Part shown: piece by piece, positions 17,336 through 28,904 of the stretch | How positions within the stretch are numbered: the first letter of the stretch is position 1 | Layout of the letters: each line of letters begins with the position of its first letter | From: Acinetobacter sp. ANC 3832 | GTDB taxonomy: Bacteria; Pseudomonadota; Gammaproteobacteria; Pseudomonadales; Moraxellaceae | Direction: 5' to 3' | NCBI RefSeq assembly: GCF_002135415.1 | Contig: NZ_NEGJ01000017.1 | Location: forward strand, 1 to 54,197 | Length of the DNA: 54,197 nucleotides | Program-made: the position numbers and the translations under genes | The notes under the pieces: generated by a model | What the model was told of the DNA's origin: nothing | What the model saw: the letters and a program-made list of their open reading frames with translations, nothing else | The model's database searches: none

Positions 17336-18346
17336 TTATTCACCAGTAGTAGAACATTCAAAATTAGTTCGGTCGACCGTACAACGGGCTTTCTTTAATA
17401 CAGACATCATTTGTGGATCATAAATACCCATCTTCGTCAGTTCAATTCGTCCTTCACGAAGGAGTTTCTGGTATCTCAATTTATCATCATCAGAAATATT
17501 CAGTTTATACTTTGCAGGAATTTCAGCTTCCATACGTTCAATCATTTTAAACATTTTAGGAACTTGTTTGGTTGACCACTCACGTGATTTTAAACCAAAG
17601 CCTTCAGGAAATTGATCAGACTTAATAATAAGATCCGCTGTCACATTGACTACAGGATAATTAAACATCGCACCTTTATTGCCTAAACCCTTATAAATTT
17701 CCAGTGGTTTAAAAGCGTAGGCTGGTGCTGCAATGGCATCTACTTCACCATTATTAAATTTTTTCACAAAATTAGAAATGTCTGAAGGTACACCAACAGC
17801 ACCGACACGTTCTACTGCCATTTTTTGAGCAGCATCATAATGTAAATAAGCAAATTTCTTTCCTACCGCTTTTTCAAGTGTATTAATAGAACGATCTTTG
17901 ACATAAATATAAGCAATGCCAATGGGGCTGATACCTGCTAATTCGTATTTGGTTCCATTTTTGACAGATACCAAGCGCTTTGCATTGCGTTTATCCATCG
18001 CATAAATAATAGCTTTTTTAGCAATTGCATTTGAAGGTACACCACCTAAAGCATCAATTGAACCACCAAATTTATTGTATTCTCTCGAGCGCATTGTGGT
18101 CATTGCGACCGCATCACATTTACTGGTTTTAAAATCTTTATCGGCTTGATCTTCATTTTGATAAGGAATCAAATTAATATCCGCATTCCAAGTTTTAGCA
18201 GCAAGTGCCCACTCTTCCATAAACTTAAAAGATTCACCCGCTTTTCCCAATAAATCAAATACACATACATTTTGTCGTGCTTGGGCTAAGCTCGAAAAAC
18301 TAATACATGCCAAACTTGCAGTTAATATCCATATTTTATTTTTCAT
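17336..18346 (-). CDS. Secreted solute-binding-like protein, paralog 2 of the array
   Basis: A 336-residue protein with a signal peptide ending AQA-RQN at about 23. The four family cysteines are at 28, 77, 322 and 331. It shares FDLLGKAGES, GGSIDALGG, PSDISNFVKKFNNGEVD, APAYAFKPLEIYKGLG and LREGRIELTKMGIYD with its neighbours. Ile-Ala-Ala replaces the usual Val-Gly-Ala before PAYA. Long AT-rich gaps on both sides suggest separate transcription. Ligand and partner are unknown; no membrane transporter subunit is near. Confidence 0.82.
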   Translation of the reverse strand: MKNKIWILTASLACISFSSLAQARQNVCVFDLLGKAGESFKFMEEWALAAKTWNADINLIPYQNEDQADKDFKTSKCDAVAMTTMRSREYNKFGGSIDALGGVPSNAIAKKAIIYAMDKRNAKRLVSVKNGTKYELAGISPIGIAYIYVKDRSINTLEKAVGKKFAYLHYDAAQKMAVERVGAVGVPSDISNFVKKFNNGEVDAIAAPAYAFKPLEIYKGLGNKGAMFNYPVVNVTADLIIKSDQFPEGFGLKSREWSTKQVPKMFKMIERMEAEIPAKYKLNISDDDKLRYQKLLREGRIELTKMGIYDPQMMSVLKKARCTVDRTNFECSTTGE

Positions 18347-18998
18347 TATTCATTCGCTCATTATTTATACTTTATGTCGCATTATATTGTGATTTATAGC
18401 ACAAAATAAATAGTTTTTATTAATTTTATTACTTTTTTTAATTATAATAATTTAATTTTAATAAACTTATTTATTTTCAATAATTTATGAAAAATAAATA
18501 ATTAGTTAAGTTAAGTTAAACTATTGATTTAGTTATTTTAACAAGAATCCGATCCTAATATGTAATGATCGAATAATAAGTAAATTAATTTCTGTCTGCT
18601 ATTAGAATAATTTGAAATGCCTATTCTTTAAATATTCAATTAGTCTCGAACGATAAAATACTTAAATTATAATAAAACTCTTACATCAATCAGCTTTTCA
18701 TCAACATTTGTTCACAATAAATATCCCCGCTCCTTTTTAAAGAGAGGATTATCTTTTGGGTTCCCCCTCATCCTAACCGTCCCCCAAAGAGAGAAGGAAC
18801 ATTCAATCTGAATCAAACATTATTTTCACTATAAAAATTTTATTCATTTTTGACTTTTGTAAAAGATCTAATGATGACTTTAGATAACTTGCATAAAAAT
18901 GGATAATCTCTTTATTTCTCATTTCAAAAAAATAAAGAAATTATCCAAAAAAATCTTTTATAAAACGATCATTTTTAGATCTTAGAGCATTAAATAAA
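18347..18998. other. AT-rich gap inside the paralog array
   Basis: About 650 bases, very AT-rich, with no supported gene. It contains a degenerate dyad element near 18722-18801 and must hold the promoter of paralog 2. The size of the gap hints at a lost or decayed gene, but no remnant frame was recognised. Confidence 0.5.
18722..18801. repeat. Degenerate intergenic dyad repeat
   Basis: Two imperfect stem units in tandem: a CTCCTTTTTAAAGAGAGG unit (18730-18748) and a CCTCATCCTAACC...AAAGAGAGAAGGAAC unit (18766-18801). This resembles the CCCTCATCCTAACC-type intergenic repeats found in many copies in bacterial chromosomes. The copy number cannot be seen from one window. Confidence 0.4.
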
Positions 18999-20006
18999 TC
19001 ACTCTCCACCAATAGAACATTCAAAATTGGTTCGATCTACTGAACAGCGTGCCTTTTTTAGAACTGACATCATCGTTGCATCATAAACACCTTGCTTAGT
19101 CAGTTCAATGCGTCCTTCTCTAAGCAGTTTTTGGTATTTTTCTTTTTCTTCTTTACTCAAAACCATTCTATATTTGCTCGGAATTCCATCTTCTAGACGT
19201 TTTACTGTTATAAATTGACGCGGTAATTGTTTAATAAACCATGCTCTCGATTGTGTACCAAAGTTTTCTGGGAATTTTTCCATATTGAAAATGAGATCTG
19301 CCGTTACATTTAAAACTGGAAAATTAAACATTGCACCATTAGCACCTAAACCTTTTTCCATCTCAAGCGGTTTAAAGGCATAAGCAGGTGCTCCAACCAT
19401 ATCGACCTGACCTTTATTAAATTTTGCAACGAAATCAGAAATATCCGAAGGAACTGGGATGGCACCTACTCGTTTTACCATCGCGATTTGAGCTTTGTCA
19501 TATTCTAAAACTGCAAATTTTCTCCCTGCACCTTTTTCAATCGTATTAATACTACGATCTTTCACAAAAATATAAGCAGGTCCAATCTGTCCTATTCCGC
19601 CCACCTCATATTCCACACCATCAATATTACTTCTTAATCTTTTGATATTTCTTTTATCTAAAACATAAACAATCGCTTTGTGTGCAATTGCATTACTTGG
19701 GACGCCCCCCAAAGCATCAACAGAGCCTGCAAATTTATTGTATGTCCGCGAACGCATCGTGGTCATATAAACCGCATCACATTTTCTAGCTTTAAAATCT
19801 TTATCTGCCAACTCTTCATTCTGATATGAGATCAGTCTGACATCGCTATTCCAAGCTTTAGATGCAAGTGCCCACTCTTCCATCATTTTATAAGATTCAC
19901 CTGCCTTCCCCAACAGATCAAATACACAAACATCTTGTTTTGCTTGAGCTAGACTCGAAACTGTAGACAATGTCATTACAGTGAGTGCAAGTAACTCTTT
20001 TTTCAT
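18999..20006 (-). CDS. Secreted solute-binding-like protein, paralog 1 of the array
   Basis: The first gene of the array in reading direction, 335 residues. The signal peptide ends AQA-KQD at about 22. Cysteines are at 27, 76, 321 and 330 as in the paralogs. Shared blocks are FDLLGKAGES, FAGSVDALGG, SDISDFVAKFNKGQVD, GAPAYAFKPLE and LREGRIELTKQGVYD. KPLEMEKGLG replaces the KPLEIYKGLG of the others, the clearest change in the most conserved block. It is divergent from yheS. A periplasmic binding-protein role is inferred from size and signal, not from a known relative. Confidence 0.82.
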   Translation of the reverse strand: MKKELLALTVMTLSTVSSLAQAKQDVCVFDLLGKAGESYKMMEEWALASKAWNSDVRLISYQNEELADKDFKARKCDAVYMTTMRSRTYNKFAGSVDALGGVPSNAIAHKAIVYVLDKRNIKRLRSNIDGVEYEVGGIGQIGPAYIFVKDRSINTIEKGAGRKFAVLEYDKAQIAMVKRVGAIPVPSDISDFVAKFNKGQVDMVGAPAYAFKPLEMEKGLGANGAMFNFPVLNVTADLIFNMEKFPENFGTQSRAWFIKQLPRQFITVKRLEDGIPSKYRMVLSKEEKEKYQKLLREGRIELTKQGVYDATMMSVLKKARCSVDRTNFECSIGGE

Positions 20007-20191
20007 AGTCTGTCCTTATACTTACGGTGTAACTTTATGTAATTTGACTATAATCATCTTTTTTAGATAAAAATAGAGTTAATACTCTATTATCCGATAA
20101 ATAGCAGTTTTCAAACATTTTATTATTCTTTGGTTCTTTGCTCACTAATCCTTTAAAATAGCGCATCCAGTATCCAATAGTTTGATCATCA

Positions 20192-22129
20192 ATGATTCAG
20201 TTAGAACAACTTTCTATACGTCGCGGTGGACGTGTTTTATTTCAAAAAGCGTCTATGCAACTCCATCCGGGTTGGAAAATTGGCTTAACAGGTGTCAATG
20301 GTGCAGGTAAATCCACATTATTTAATGCACTACTCGGTGGTATGGAGTCAGACAGTGGCTCATTAACCCGTCCTGCGGTATGGACTGTTGCTCATATGGC
20401 GCAAGAAATTAAAGCATTGGATATGAAAGCCATTGATTTCGTTCTATCTGGCGATGAAGAGTTTTGGGATATTCAAAATAAGTTAGATCGTCCTGAAGAA
20501 TTAAGTGATGATGAGTTAGCCAATTTATATGGTCGTTTTGACGAAATTAATGGTTATTCAGCACCATCGAAAGCTTCACAATTAATGGCAGGTTTAGGTT
20601 TCTTTGAGCATCAGTCACAACTTGAGGTTTCAAGCTTCTCAGGTGGTTGGCGTATGCGTCTGAACCTTGCTCGTACCCTTATGAGCCGTTCAGACCTATT
20701 ATTACTTGATGAACCAACCAACCATTTAGACTTAGATGCAATTCTGTGGTTAGAAGATTGGTTGAAAGCTTATGAAGGCACATTGATCCTCATTTCACAT
20801 GACCGTGACTTCTTAGATGCCATTACCGACCATATTTTACATATCGAAAATCAAGAATTGATTATGTATACCGGTAACTATTCAACTTTTGAACGTACCC
20901 GTAGTGAGCGTTTAGCACAGCAACAACAAGCTTATGAAAAGCAATTAGAAACACGTGCTCATTTACAGAAATATATTGACCGTTTTAAAGCTCAAGCAAC
21001 TAAAGCCAAACAAGCACAAAGCCGTATTAAGCAACTTGAACGCATGCAGGAACTTTCTGCTGCCCATGTGGACACACCATTTACTTTCAGTTTCCGTGAA
21101 CCAAGCAAAATGAGTTCACCATTACTTGAACTTGAAAATGCGGATATTGGTTATGGCGATAAAATTATCGTGACCAATGTGAATTTACAAATTACCCCGA
21201 CCAGCCGTATTGGTCTACTCGGGATGAATGGTGCGGGTAAATCGACAGTCATCAAATCATTGGTTGGTGATTTACAATTACTCCAAGGCGAGCGTAAAGA
21301 TTCAGAATTACTGAATGTCGGTTACTTTGCACAGCATCAAATGGACGCTTTGGATGGTAATGCGAGCCCAATGTTGCAATTGGCACGTATCGCTGAGCAA
21401 AAAGTCAGCGAAGCAAGCTTACGTTCATTTTTAGGGAGTTTTGGTTTCAGTGGCGAACGCATGGATACGCCAAGTGAAAGCTTCTCAGGTGGCGAACGTG
21501 CACGTTTAGCCTTGGCTTTAATTGTATGGCAACGTCCAAACGTCTTGATTCTAGATGAACCAACCAACCATTTAGACTTAGATATGCGTCACGCATTGAC
21601 CATGGCATTAACTGATTTTGAGGGTGCGGTGGTTCTTGTTTCGCACGAACGTCAATTGGTTGCAAGTGTTTGTGATGAACTCATCTTGGTTCATGGTGGT
21701 GAGAGTCGTGAATTTGATGGTGATTTAGTTGCTTATGCAGATTGGTTACGCCAAGCCCGTATCGATATGATTAAAAATGGCGGTAAACAACCTGCACCAC
21801 CAGTAAAATCGAAAGTAGAAATAAAGCCAACCATTTCTAAGCTTGATAAAGAAGGTCAACGTAAAGAAACGGCTCGTCGTCGTGAAGCTGCTCGTCCAAT
21901 TCGTAAAGAGATTGAAAAAAATGAAGCGCAAGTGACCAAGCTTCAACCCCGTTTAGCTGAAATTGAGGTTTCATTAGGCGATACAGCCTTATATGAAGCG
22001 AATCGTAAAGATGATTTGCTCAAACTCATGAATGAACAAACGGAATTAAAAGCAAAACTCGCACATGCGGAAGAGAAAATGCTTGAATTGATGATGGAAT
22101 TGGAAGAATTCGAAGGTTCCTTTGAATAA
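20192..22129 (+). CDS. yheS: ABC-F family ATPase, YheS type
   Basis: A soluble ABC-F protein of 645 residues with two ATPase domains and no membrane domain; such proteins act on the ribosome. Domain 1 has Walker A GVNGAGKS at 34-41, signature SFSGGW near 149 and Walker B with LLDEPTNHLDLD near 172. A linker rich in Gln/Arg/Lys follows (235-290), then domain 2 with Walker A GMNGAGKS near 346 and signature SFSGGERARL. The charged C-terminal coiled coil (about 550-645) and the length match YheS rather than Uup or EttA. The exact substrate is unknown. It has its own terminator. Confidence 0.9.
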   Translation: MIQLEQLSIRRGGRVLFQKASMQLHPGWKIGLTGVNGAGKSTLFNALLGGMESDSGSLTRPAVWTVAHMAQEIKALDMKAIDFVLSGDEEFWDIQNKLDRPEELSDDELANLYGRFDEINGYSAPSKASQLMAGLGFFEHQSQLEVSSFSGGWRMRLNLARTLMSRSDLLLLDEPTNHLDLDAILWLEDWLKAYEGTLILISHDRDFLDAITDHILHIENQELIMYTGNYSTFERTRSERLAQQQQAYEKQLETRAHLQKYIDRFKAQATKAKQAQSRIKQLERMQELSAAHVDTPFTFSFREPSKMSSPLLELENADIGYGDKIIVTNVNLQITPTSRIGLLGMNGAGKSTVIKSLVGDLQLLQGERKDSELLNVGYFAQHQMDALDGNASPMLQLARIAEQKVSEASLRSFLGSFGFSGERMDTPSESFSGGERARLALALIVWQRPNVLILDEPTNHLDLDMRHALTMALTDFEGAVVLVSHERQLVASVCDELILVHGGESREFDGDLVAYADWLRQARIDMIKNGGKQPAPPVKSKVEIKPTISKLDKEGQRKETARRREAARPIRKEIEKNEAQVTKLQPRLAEIEVSLGDTALYEANRKDDLLKLMNEQTELKAKLAHAEEKMLELMMELEEFEGSFE

Positions 22130-22154
22130 ATACTGATGTAAACCTGATCTTATA

Positions 22155-22182
22155 AAACTGCCTCTTTTGAGGCAGTTTTTTT
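22155..22182 (+). terminator. Terminator after yheS
   Basis: AAAACTGCCTC, TTTT and GAGGCAGTTTTTTT form an 11-bp stem with a T7 tail. Confidence 0.95.
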
Positions 22183-22485
22183 CCTTTAAAATTCTAATTT
22201 ATTAAAAATAAAATACTGAAATTAAATAATTTATATATAAATTTTAATAAAAAATACTTTTATTTAAAAAACAAAAATCCTGGTTCATTTCTTTATTTAA
22301 TATTTTTTAAATATCTAAAATAAACACATAACTTTTATTTATGCTTTAAATCAATCACCGTGGAACATTTAATTTAACTTAAATAATTTAATTTTTAATA
22401 AATATAAAAAAAGACTAACTAATTTTTTAGTTCCTAAAAATAAGCAATTGCTTAAATGAGTCTTGATCAAAGGCAAATGATGCAG

Positions 22486-22706
22486 TTATCCACAAACAAA
22501 AATCATTCAATTTTTTAAATTCAAAAAAAATGATATTGAATTGCTTGTATTTACTGTGGATAAATCATTAAAAAATTATTTTTGATTCTGTTTTAGCTTC
22601 AAATCTAACTTTAAAATAAAGCTCTATATGTGCCGTTTAAGCATTTTTATGGCCAAAATTTTATTTTTTAGAGTTAATTCAATCAACCTAGTTATAGTTA
22701 TCCACA
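22486..22706. other. DnaA-box cluster outside oriC
   Basis: Three exact copies of TTATCCACA (or its complement TGTGGATAA) occur within 221 bases, in an AT-rich setting that includes TTTTTTAAATTC. Possible roles are an accessory origin or a DnaA-titrating site similar in idea to E. coli datA. The role is inference; the boxes are seen directly. Confidence 0.6.
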
Positions 22707-22797
22707 ATTTATTAAAATAATTTTAGCTTTATTTTTGTACAATTTATAGTAAATTCTGACGAATGAAACTCAAGACTCATTCCTTCTTTTTTGCTAT

Positions 22798-23268
22798 TTA
22801 GCCATCAAAATCCCCACAAATTTGATCTGTACTGAGTTTTAAATCAATTTTTTTAGGGTCTTTATATAAACCTTTATTTTTTATCTCTATACGATTCTGC
22901 TTGATAAAATTTAACTGATATTGCTTCTTATCGTCTAATTGAATCAGATATTGTTGTGTTTTCGGAACAGATTGGATCGCAATTATTTTACGCTTAACTA
23001 AGACTTTATTCTTTTCACAACTATCTATTTGGTAAGCAATATTTTTAATAAAATCGAATTTATAATCTTCCGCACCACATATACAATTTGCAATAAAAGT
23101 CGGACGATCTTTACCCTTTTCAACCTCAATTTGAGTCAATTGAACCTGTTGAATGGACTTGAGCACAGGATATTGCTGAAGATAGCTTCCCGAATTTTCA
23201 GCATAAGATATGTTTGAGCTTAAGCTTAGTAAAACAAGCATATGACTTAATTTGATGTGTTTTATCAT
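22798..23268 (-). CDS. Secreted cysteine-containing protein, unknown
   Basis: A 156-residue product with a signal peptide (YAENS, cleavage near 23). The mature part is basic, with cysteines in CICGAED, DSCEKN and QICGD, suggesting disulfides in the periplasm. No domain was recognised. AAAGAGAAG upstream of the ATG is an acceptable ribosome site. Neighbours give no hint of function. Confidence 0.6.
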   Translation of the reverse strand: MIKHIKLSHMLVLLSLSSNISYAENSGSYLQQYPVLKSIQQVQLTQIEVEKGKDRPTFIANCICGAEDYKFDFIKNIAYQIDSCEKNKVLVKRKIIAIQSVPKTQQYLIQLDDKKQYQLNFIKQNRIEIKNKGLYKDPKKIDLKLSTDQICGDFDG

Positions 23269-23446
23269 TATCTTCTCTTTTTTAAATAGGCATTTTGTAG
23301 ACGAATAATGACTTTATTTTCTCGCCTGAAAGAAACTAAAAATATTATCTAAGATAATCTAATGCACTATTATTTTAAAATACTTAGAATAAGTAAGATT
23401 AATATTTGAATAATAATGCATTAAAATCAAGCAAATGAATATGTTT

Positions 23447-23815
23447 TTAATCCATTTTAATTTTATTATTTACTTTGCAGAATCTCAGTTCTGTAATTTT
23501 CCAATCTTCTTGGCATATCCATAATTCTTGAATAATAGTCTCTTCATCTTCCAACTCCAAAGTTACAATACATCGTGTAAGTTCACGATCAAACTCAAAC
23601 TCCTCACTTTTAATATTGGGTTTCTGTGGCTTCCATACACCATTTTTTACGGCATGTGCAATTTTTTCATAGCGTGTTAAATTACTTTCGGTAATCCCTT
23701 CTTTTTCATTAATAACTTTAAAAGAAGCATCTTCATAATTCGCTAAAACATCATAATTCCCTGTAAAAAATGCATTTACCCAGATATCACGTGTTTGTTC
23801 TAATTGTCTGTCCAT
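23447..23815 (-). CDS. Small protein, possibly NTF2-like, unknown
   Basis: A 122-residue acidic cytoplasmic protein. The opening pattern (a helix with WVNAFFTGNYDVLANY, later strands with ELWICQEDWKITELRF) resembles NTF2/SnoaL-like folds that are often annotated only as hypothetical; this is a fold-level guess. No catalytic residues can be named. It lies between gyrB and a secreted unknown on the same strand and is separated from gyrB by a terminator. Confidence 0.6.
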   Translation of the reverse strand: MDRQLEQTRDIWVNAFFTGNYDVLANYEDASFKVINEKEGITESNLTRYEKIAHAVKNGVWKPQKPNIKSEEFEFDRELTRCIVTLELEDEETIIQELWICQEDWKITELRFCKVNNKIKMD

Positions 23816-23945
23816 CCGCTTGCCTCTTGTTTTATATTCAATAATTCGCTTGTTATGATCTTGGCATAGAAATAAGACATTTTTATAAAAATTGTTGAGA
23901 TAAAACAGATCACATACCGATGAATATCAAAATAAAAACAATCAT

Positions 23946-23984
23946 AAAAAAAGCACCTTGAACATGACTGCTCAAGGTGCTTTT
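23946..23984 (-). terminator. Terminator of the dnaA-dnaN-recF-gyrB cluster
   Basis: AAAAGCACCTTGA and TCAAGGTGCTTTT form a 13-bp stem with a 10-base loop, about 20 bases after the gyrB stop. Confidence 0.92.
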
Positions 23985-24005
23985 GTGAAGCGAAATATTG
24001 TTTAA

Positions 24006-26486
<2,481 letters not shown>

Positions 26487-26529
26487 CTAGTGAAAAATAG
26501 GTCTATCCAAAGGTGGATAAAATCTAAAA

Positions 26530-27612
26530 TCATGGCGCAACAATTTGAACTTGACCGTGATCAACATGAAATAATTGGTAGGAAATAGACAAATCATGTA
26601 AATGTTTTTTTACTGATTCGTGGTCTAAAGTGGTAATAAAAACTTGACTACCAAGTTGGCTCAATCGCTCAATTAAACGTTGTTGTGCGGTTAAATCTAA
26701 TTCTGCTGTTACATCATCTAATAATACCACAGTTTCCTTATTACAAGCATGTAACATGGCTATTTGTGATAGTTTTAGAGCCATTATCAATAACTTCTTT
26801 TGTCCTCTTGAGAGTACCACATCGGCGTCTCCCATCGGGGTTTTTAAGCGTAAATCTGCACGGTGTGGACCATATTCGGTATAGCGCCGATCCACATCTT
26901 TTTGATGGTAATTAACCAAGTCATTGGCCAAGCCATGTTCCACATGGAACCCTGCACTATATTCAAGTTCAATCGTTAAATTAGGGAGCAATTGTGCCAA
27001 ATCATCTTGCAAATAGGTTTTCCATTGCTCCACAATTTCAACTCGTTGTGAATGCAAAATTTCACCATAATCGCTGAGCATTTTGTTCCACGGTTCTAAA
27101 TCTGACAGTGTTAAATTGCGTTTTGACTTCAATAGACTATTACGTTGCTTTAAAGCCCGTGAATAATATTGCCATGCATGATAAAACTCAGGTTCCACGT
27201 GAAACATCAACCAATCTAAAAGTTGACGTCTTGGCTTTGCGCCATGGTCAATAATATCGGTACTGAGTGGATCAATCAGATGCAAAGGTAAAATTCGGGC
27301 AAGCTGACCTTGGGTGGCAACCGTATCGCCATTTACCTTAATCAGTTGTTCGCCAGACAATAACTTTTGCATGCCAATTTTTTCAGTTGTAGATTGTGCA
27401 AAAACAATTGCATCTGAAGTTTCATTTTGAATGTAGTTTTTAGGAATATGCGTCCGAAAAGAACGCCCTGTTGCCAAAAGATGAATGGCTTCTAAAATAG
27501 AGGTTTTACCTGAGCCATTTTGCCCATAAAAAACATTAAACGGTTGCAACTCATGGAGTGCAACCGTCTTTAGATTCCGAACACGCTGTATGTTTAAACG
27601 CGCAATATGCAT
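26530..27612 (-). CDS. recF: DNA recombination and repair protein RecF
   Basis: A SMC-like ATPase that helps load RecA at gapped DNA together with RecO and RecR. The product has 360 residues with Walker [10 protein letters not shown] at 30-38, the signature [17 protein letters not shown] near 275 and Walker [13 protein letters not shown] near 303. It starts 33 bases after dnaN and precedes gyrB, the standard arrangement. A parS-like site is embedded in its coding sequence at 27191-27206, with a weaker one at 26936-26951. Confidence 0.98.
   Translation of the reverse strand: MHIARLNIQRVRNLKTVALHELQPFNVFYGQNGSGKTSILEAIHLLATGRSFRTHIPKNYIQNETSDAIVFAQSTTEKIGMQKLLSGEQLIKVNGDTVATQGQLARILPLHLIDPLSTDIIDHGAKPRRQLLDWLMFHVEPEFYHAWQYYSRALKQRNSLLKSKRNLTLSDLEPWNKMLSDYGEILHSQRVEIVEQWKTYLQDDLAQLLPNLTIELEYSAGFHVEHGLANDLVNYHQKDVDRRYTEYGPHRADLRLKTPMGDADVVLSRGQKKLLIMALKLSQIAMLHACNKETVVLLDDVTAELDLTAQQRLIERLSQLGSQVFITTLDHESVKKHLHDLSISYQLFHVDHGQVQIVAP
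27191..27206. promoter_or_regulatory. parS-like site inside recF
   Basis: GGTTCCACGTGAAACA matches the parS 16-mer except at the first base, inside the recF coding sequence about 3.5 kb from oriC. parS sites are often found inside genes near origins. Confidence 0.75.
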
Positions 27613-27645
27613 GATTGATTAAAATTGACTAAAGTGAATAATCAA

Positions 27646-28794
27646 TTAAACACGCATTGGCATAACAACATAGGTTTGGTCTTGTTGTGTAGGGTCTTGT
27701 ACCAATACCGACTGATTCGCTTCAGACATGGTCATGGCAACATCATCACCATCCAATACACTCAATACTTCTAAAATATATTGTGCATTGAAAGACATTT
27801 CCATCGGTGCATTGGCATATTGGATTGCCAAATCTTCAACAGCTTCATCTTGCTCTGGATTATTGGCACGTAACTGTAAAGAATCTGCGCTAAAGTTTAA
27901 GAATACGCCACGTAACTTCTCATTACTTAAAATCGCAACACGTTGTAATGATTGCTTAAACACATCATGTGCAATATTTACAACTTTATCGCCACCACGT
28001 GGAATCACACGACGATAATCAGGGAACTTTCCATCAATCAATTTTGTGGTGAAACGAACCGTAATACTACCTTGTTCTTTATCTTTACTTGCCGTTTGAA
28101 TGGTTACATTTAAAAGTTCACGACCAATTAATAGCGTTAATTGATTATCTTCAATACTCAATAAACGCTGTAATTCACCAACAGCTTTACGTGGAACAAT
28201 CGCTTGTACCAACTGCGAAGCATTTGAGCTTGCAGATGTTTCACATAATGCCAAACGGTGACCATCTGTAGTAACGGCACGAAGTTGATTTTCATCAATT
28301 TCAAGTAAAGTACCTGTTAAATAAAAACGAACATCCTGCACAGCCATCGCAAATGCAGTTTTTTCAAATAAGCGTTTGAGCTCACGTTCAGTCACTTGAA
28401 CTTGCGTACCCTGACTATTTTCAGTGGTCAATAATGGGTAATCTTCCGCAGGTAATGTCCCTAAAACAAAACGACTATTGCCTGACTTTAAAATACAACG
28501 CTGATCTTCTGTAATTTGTAAATCAACCAAAGCTGCTGTAGGTAATGATTTACAAATATCCATTAATTTACGTGCGGGAACAGTGGTCTGCCCTGCTTGA
28601 ATACATGCACCTTCAGACAATGTTGTGCTTGCCACCAATTCAACTTCTAAATCAGAACCTGTAATGGTTAAAGCCTGATTTGTCGCTTGAATTTTAACGT
28701 TTGAAAGAATGTTCAAAGTATGGCGACGTTCAACTGCTCCAACCACATGGGATAAAACATTGACTAAGCTCTCTTTAGCGATTTTCAAACGCAC
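27646..28794 (-). CDS. dnaN: DNA polymerase III beta sliding clamp
   Basis: Forms the dimeric ring that tethers polymerase III and other DNA enzymes to the template. The product has 382 residues with three similar clamp domains; MRLKIAKESL starts the first and the terminal VVMPMRV is the usual clamp ending. It lies 110 bases after dnaA and 33 before recF on the same strand. There may be a promoter in the dnaA-dnaN gap, but none was clear. Intact. Confidence 0.99.
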   Translation of the reverse strand: MRLKIAKESLVNVLSHVVGAVERRHTLNILSNVKIQATNQALTITGSDLEVELVASTTLSEGACIQAGQTTVPARKLMDICKSLPTAALVDLQITEDQRCILKSGNSRFVLGTLPAEDYPLLTTENSQGTQVQVTERELKRLFEKTAFAMAVQDVRFYLTGTLLEIDENQLRAVTTDGHRLALCETSASSNASQLVQAIVPRKAVGELQRLLSIEDNQLTLLIGRELLNVTIQTASKDKEQGSITVRFTTKLIDGKFPDYRRVIPRGGDKVVNIAHDVFKQSLQRVAILSNEKLRGVFLNFSADSLQLRANNPEQDEAVEDLAIQYANAPMEMSFNAQYILEVLSVLDGDDVAMTMSEANQSVLVQDPTQQDQTYVVMPMRV

Positions 28795-28904
28795 GATGGA
28801 TTTCCTCTAAAACTGGATAACTGAAAAGATAGGTAAATTTATTTTTTAGCACTGTACTATGCGGTAGATTATACCGCATTGCAAGAGCAGAATTTGAGCA
28901 TAAT

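Larger units (their letters stand above)
22130..22797. other. AT-rich region between convergent genes with three perfect DnaA boxes
   Basis: About 670 bases of extreme AT content and no supported gene. Past the yheS terminator it holds perfect DnaA boxes at 22486-22494 (+), 22555-22563 (-) and 22698-22706 (+). Both flanking genes end here, so no promoter is expected and the boxes are not explained by gene control. Confidence 0.75.

Noticed and set aside
18318..18346. Paralog 2 as a lipoprotein because of Cys14 in its signal
   Set aside because: The bases before it encode SLAC, a poor lipobox, and a normal cleavage site AQA follows.
18347..18998. A decayed fifth member of the paralog array
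   Set aside because: No frame in this gap preserves any family motif such as KFNNGQVD or CVFDL.
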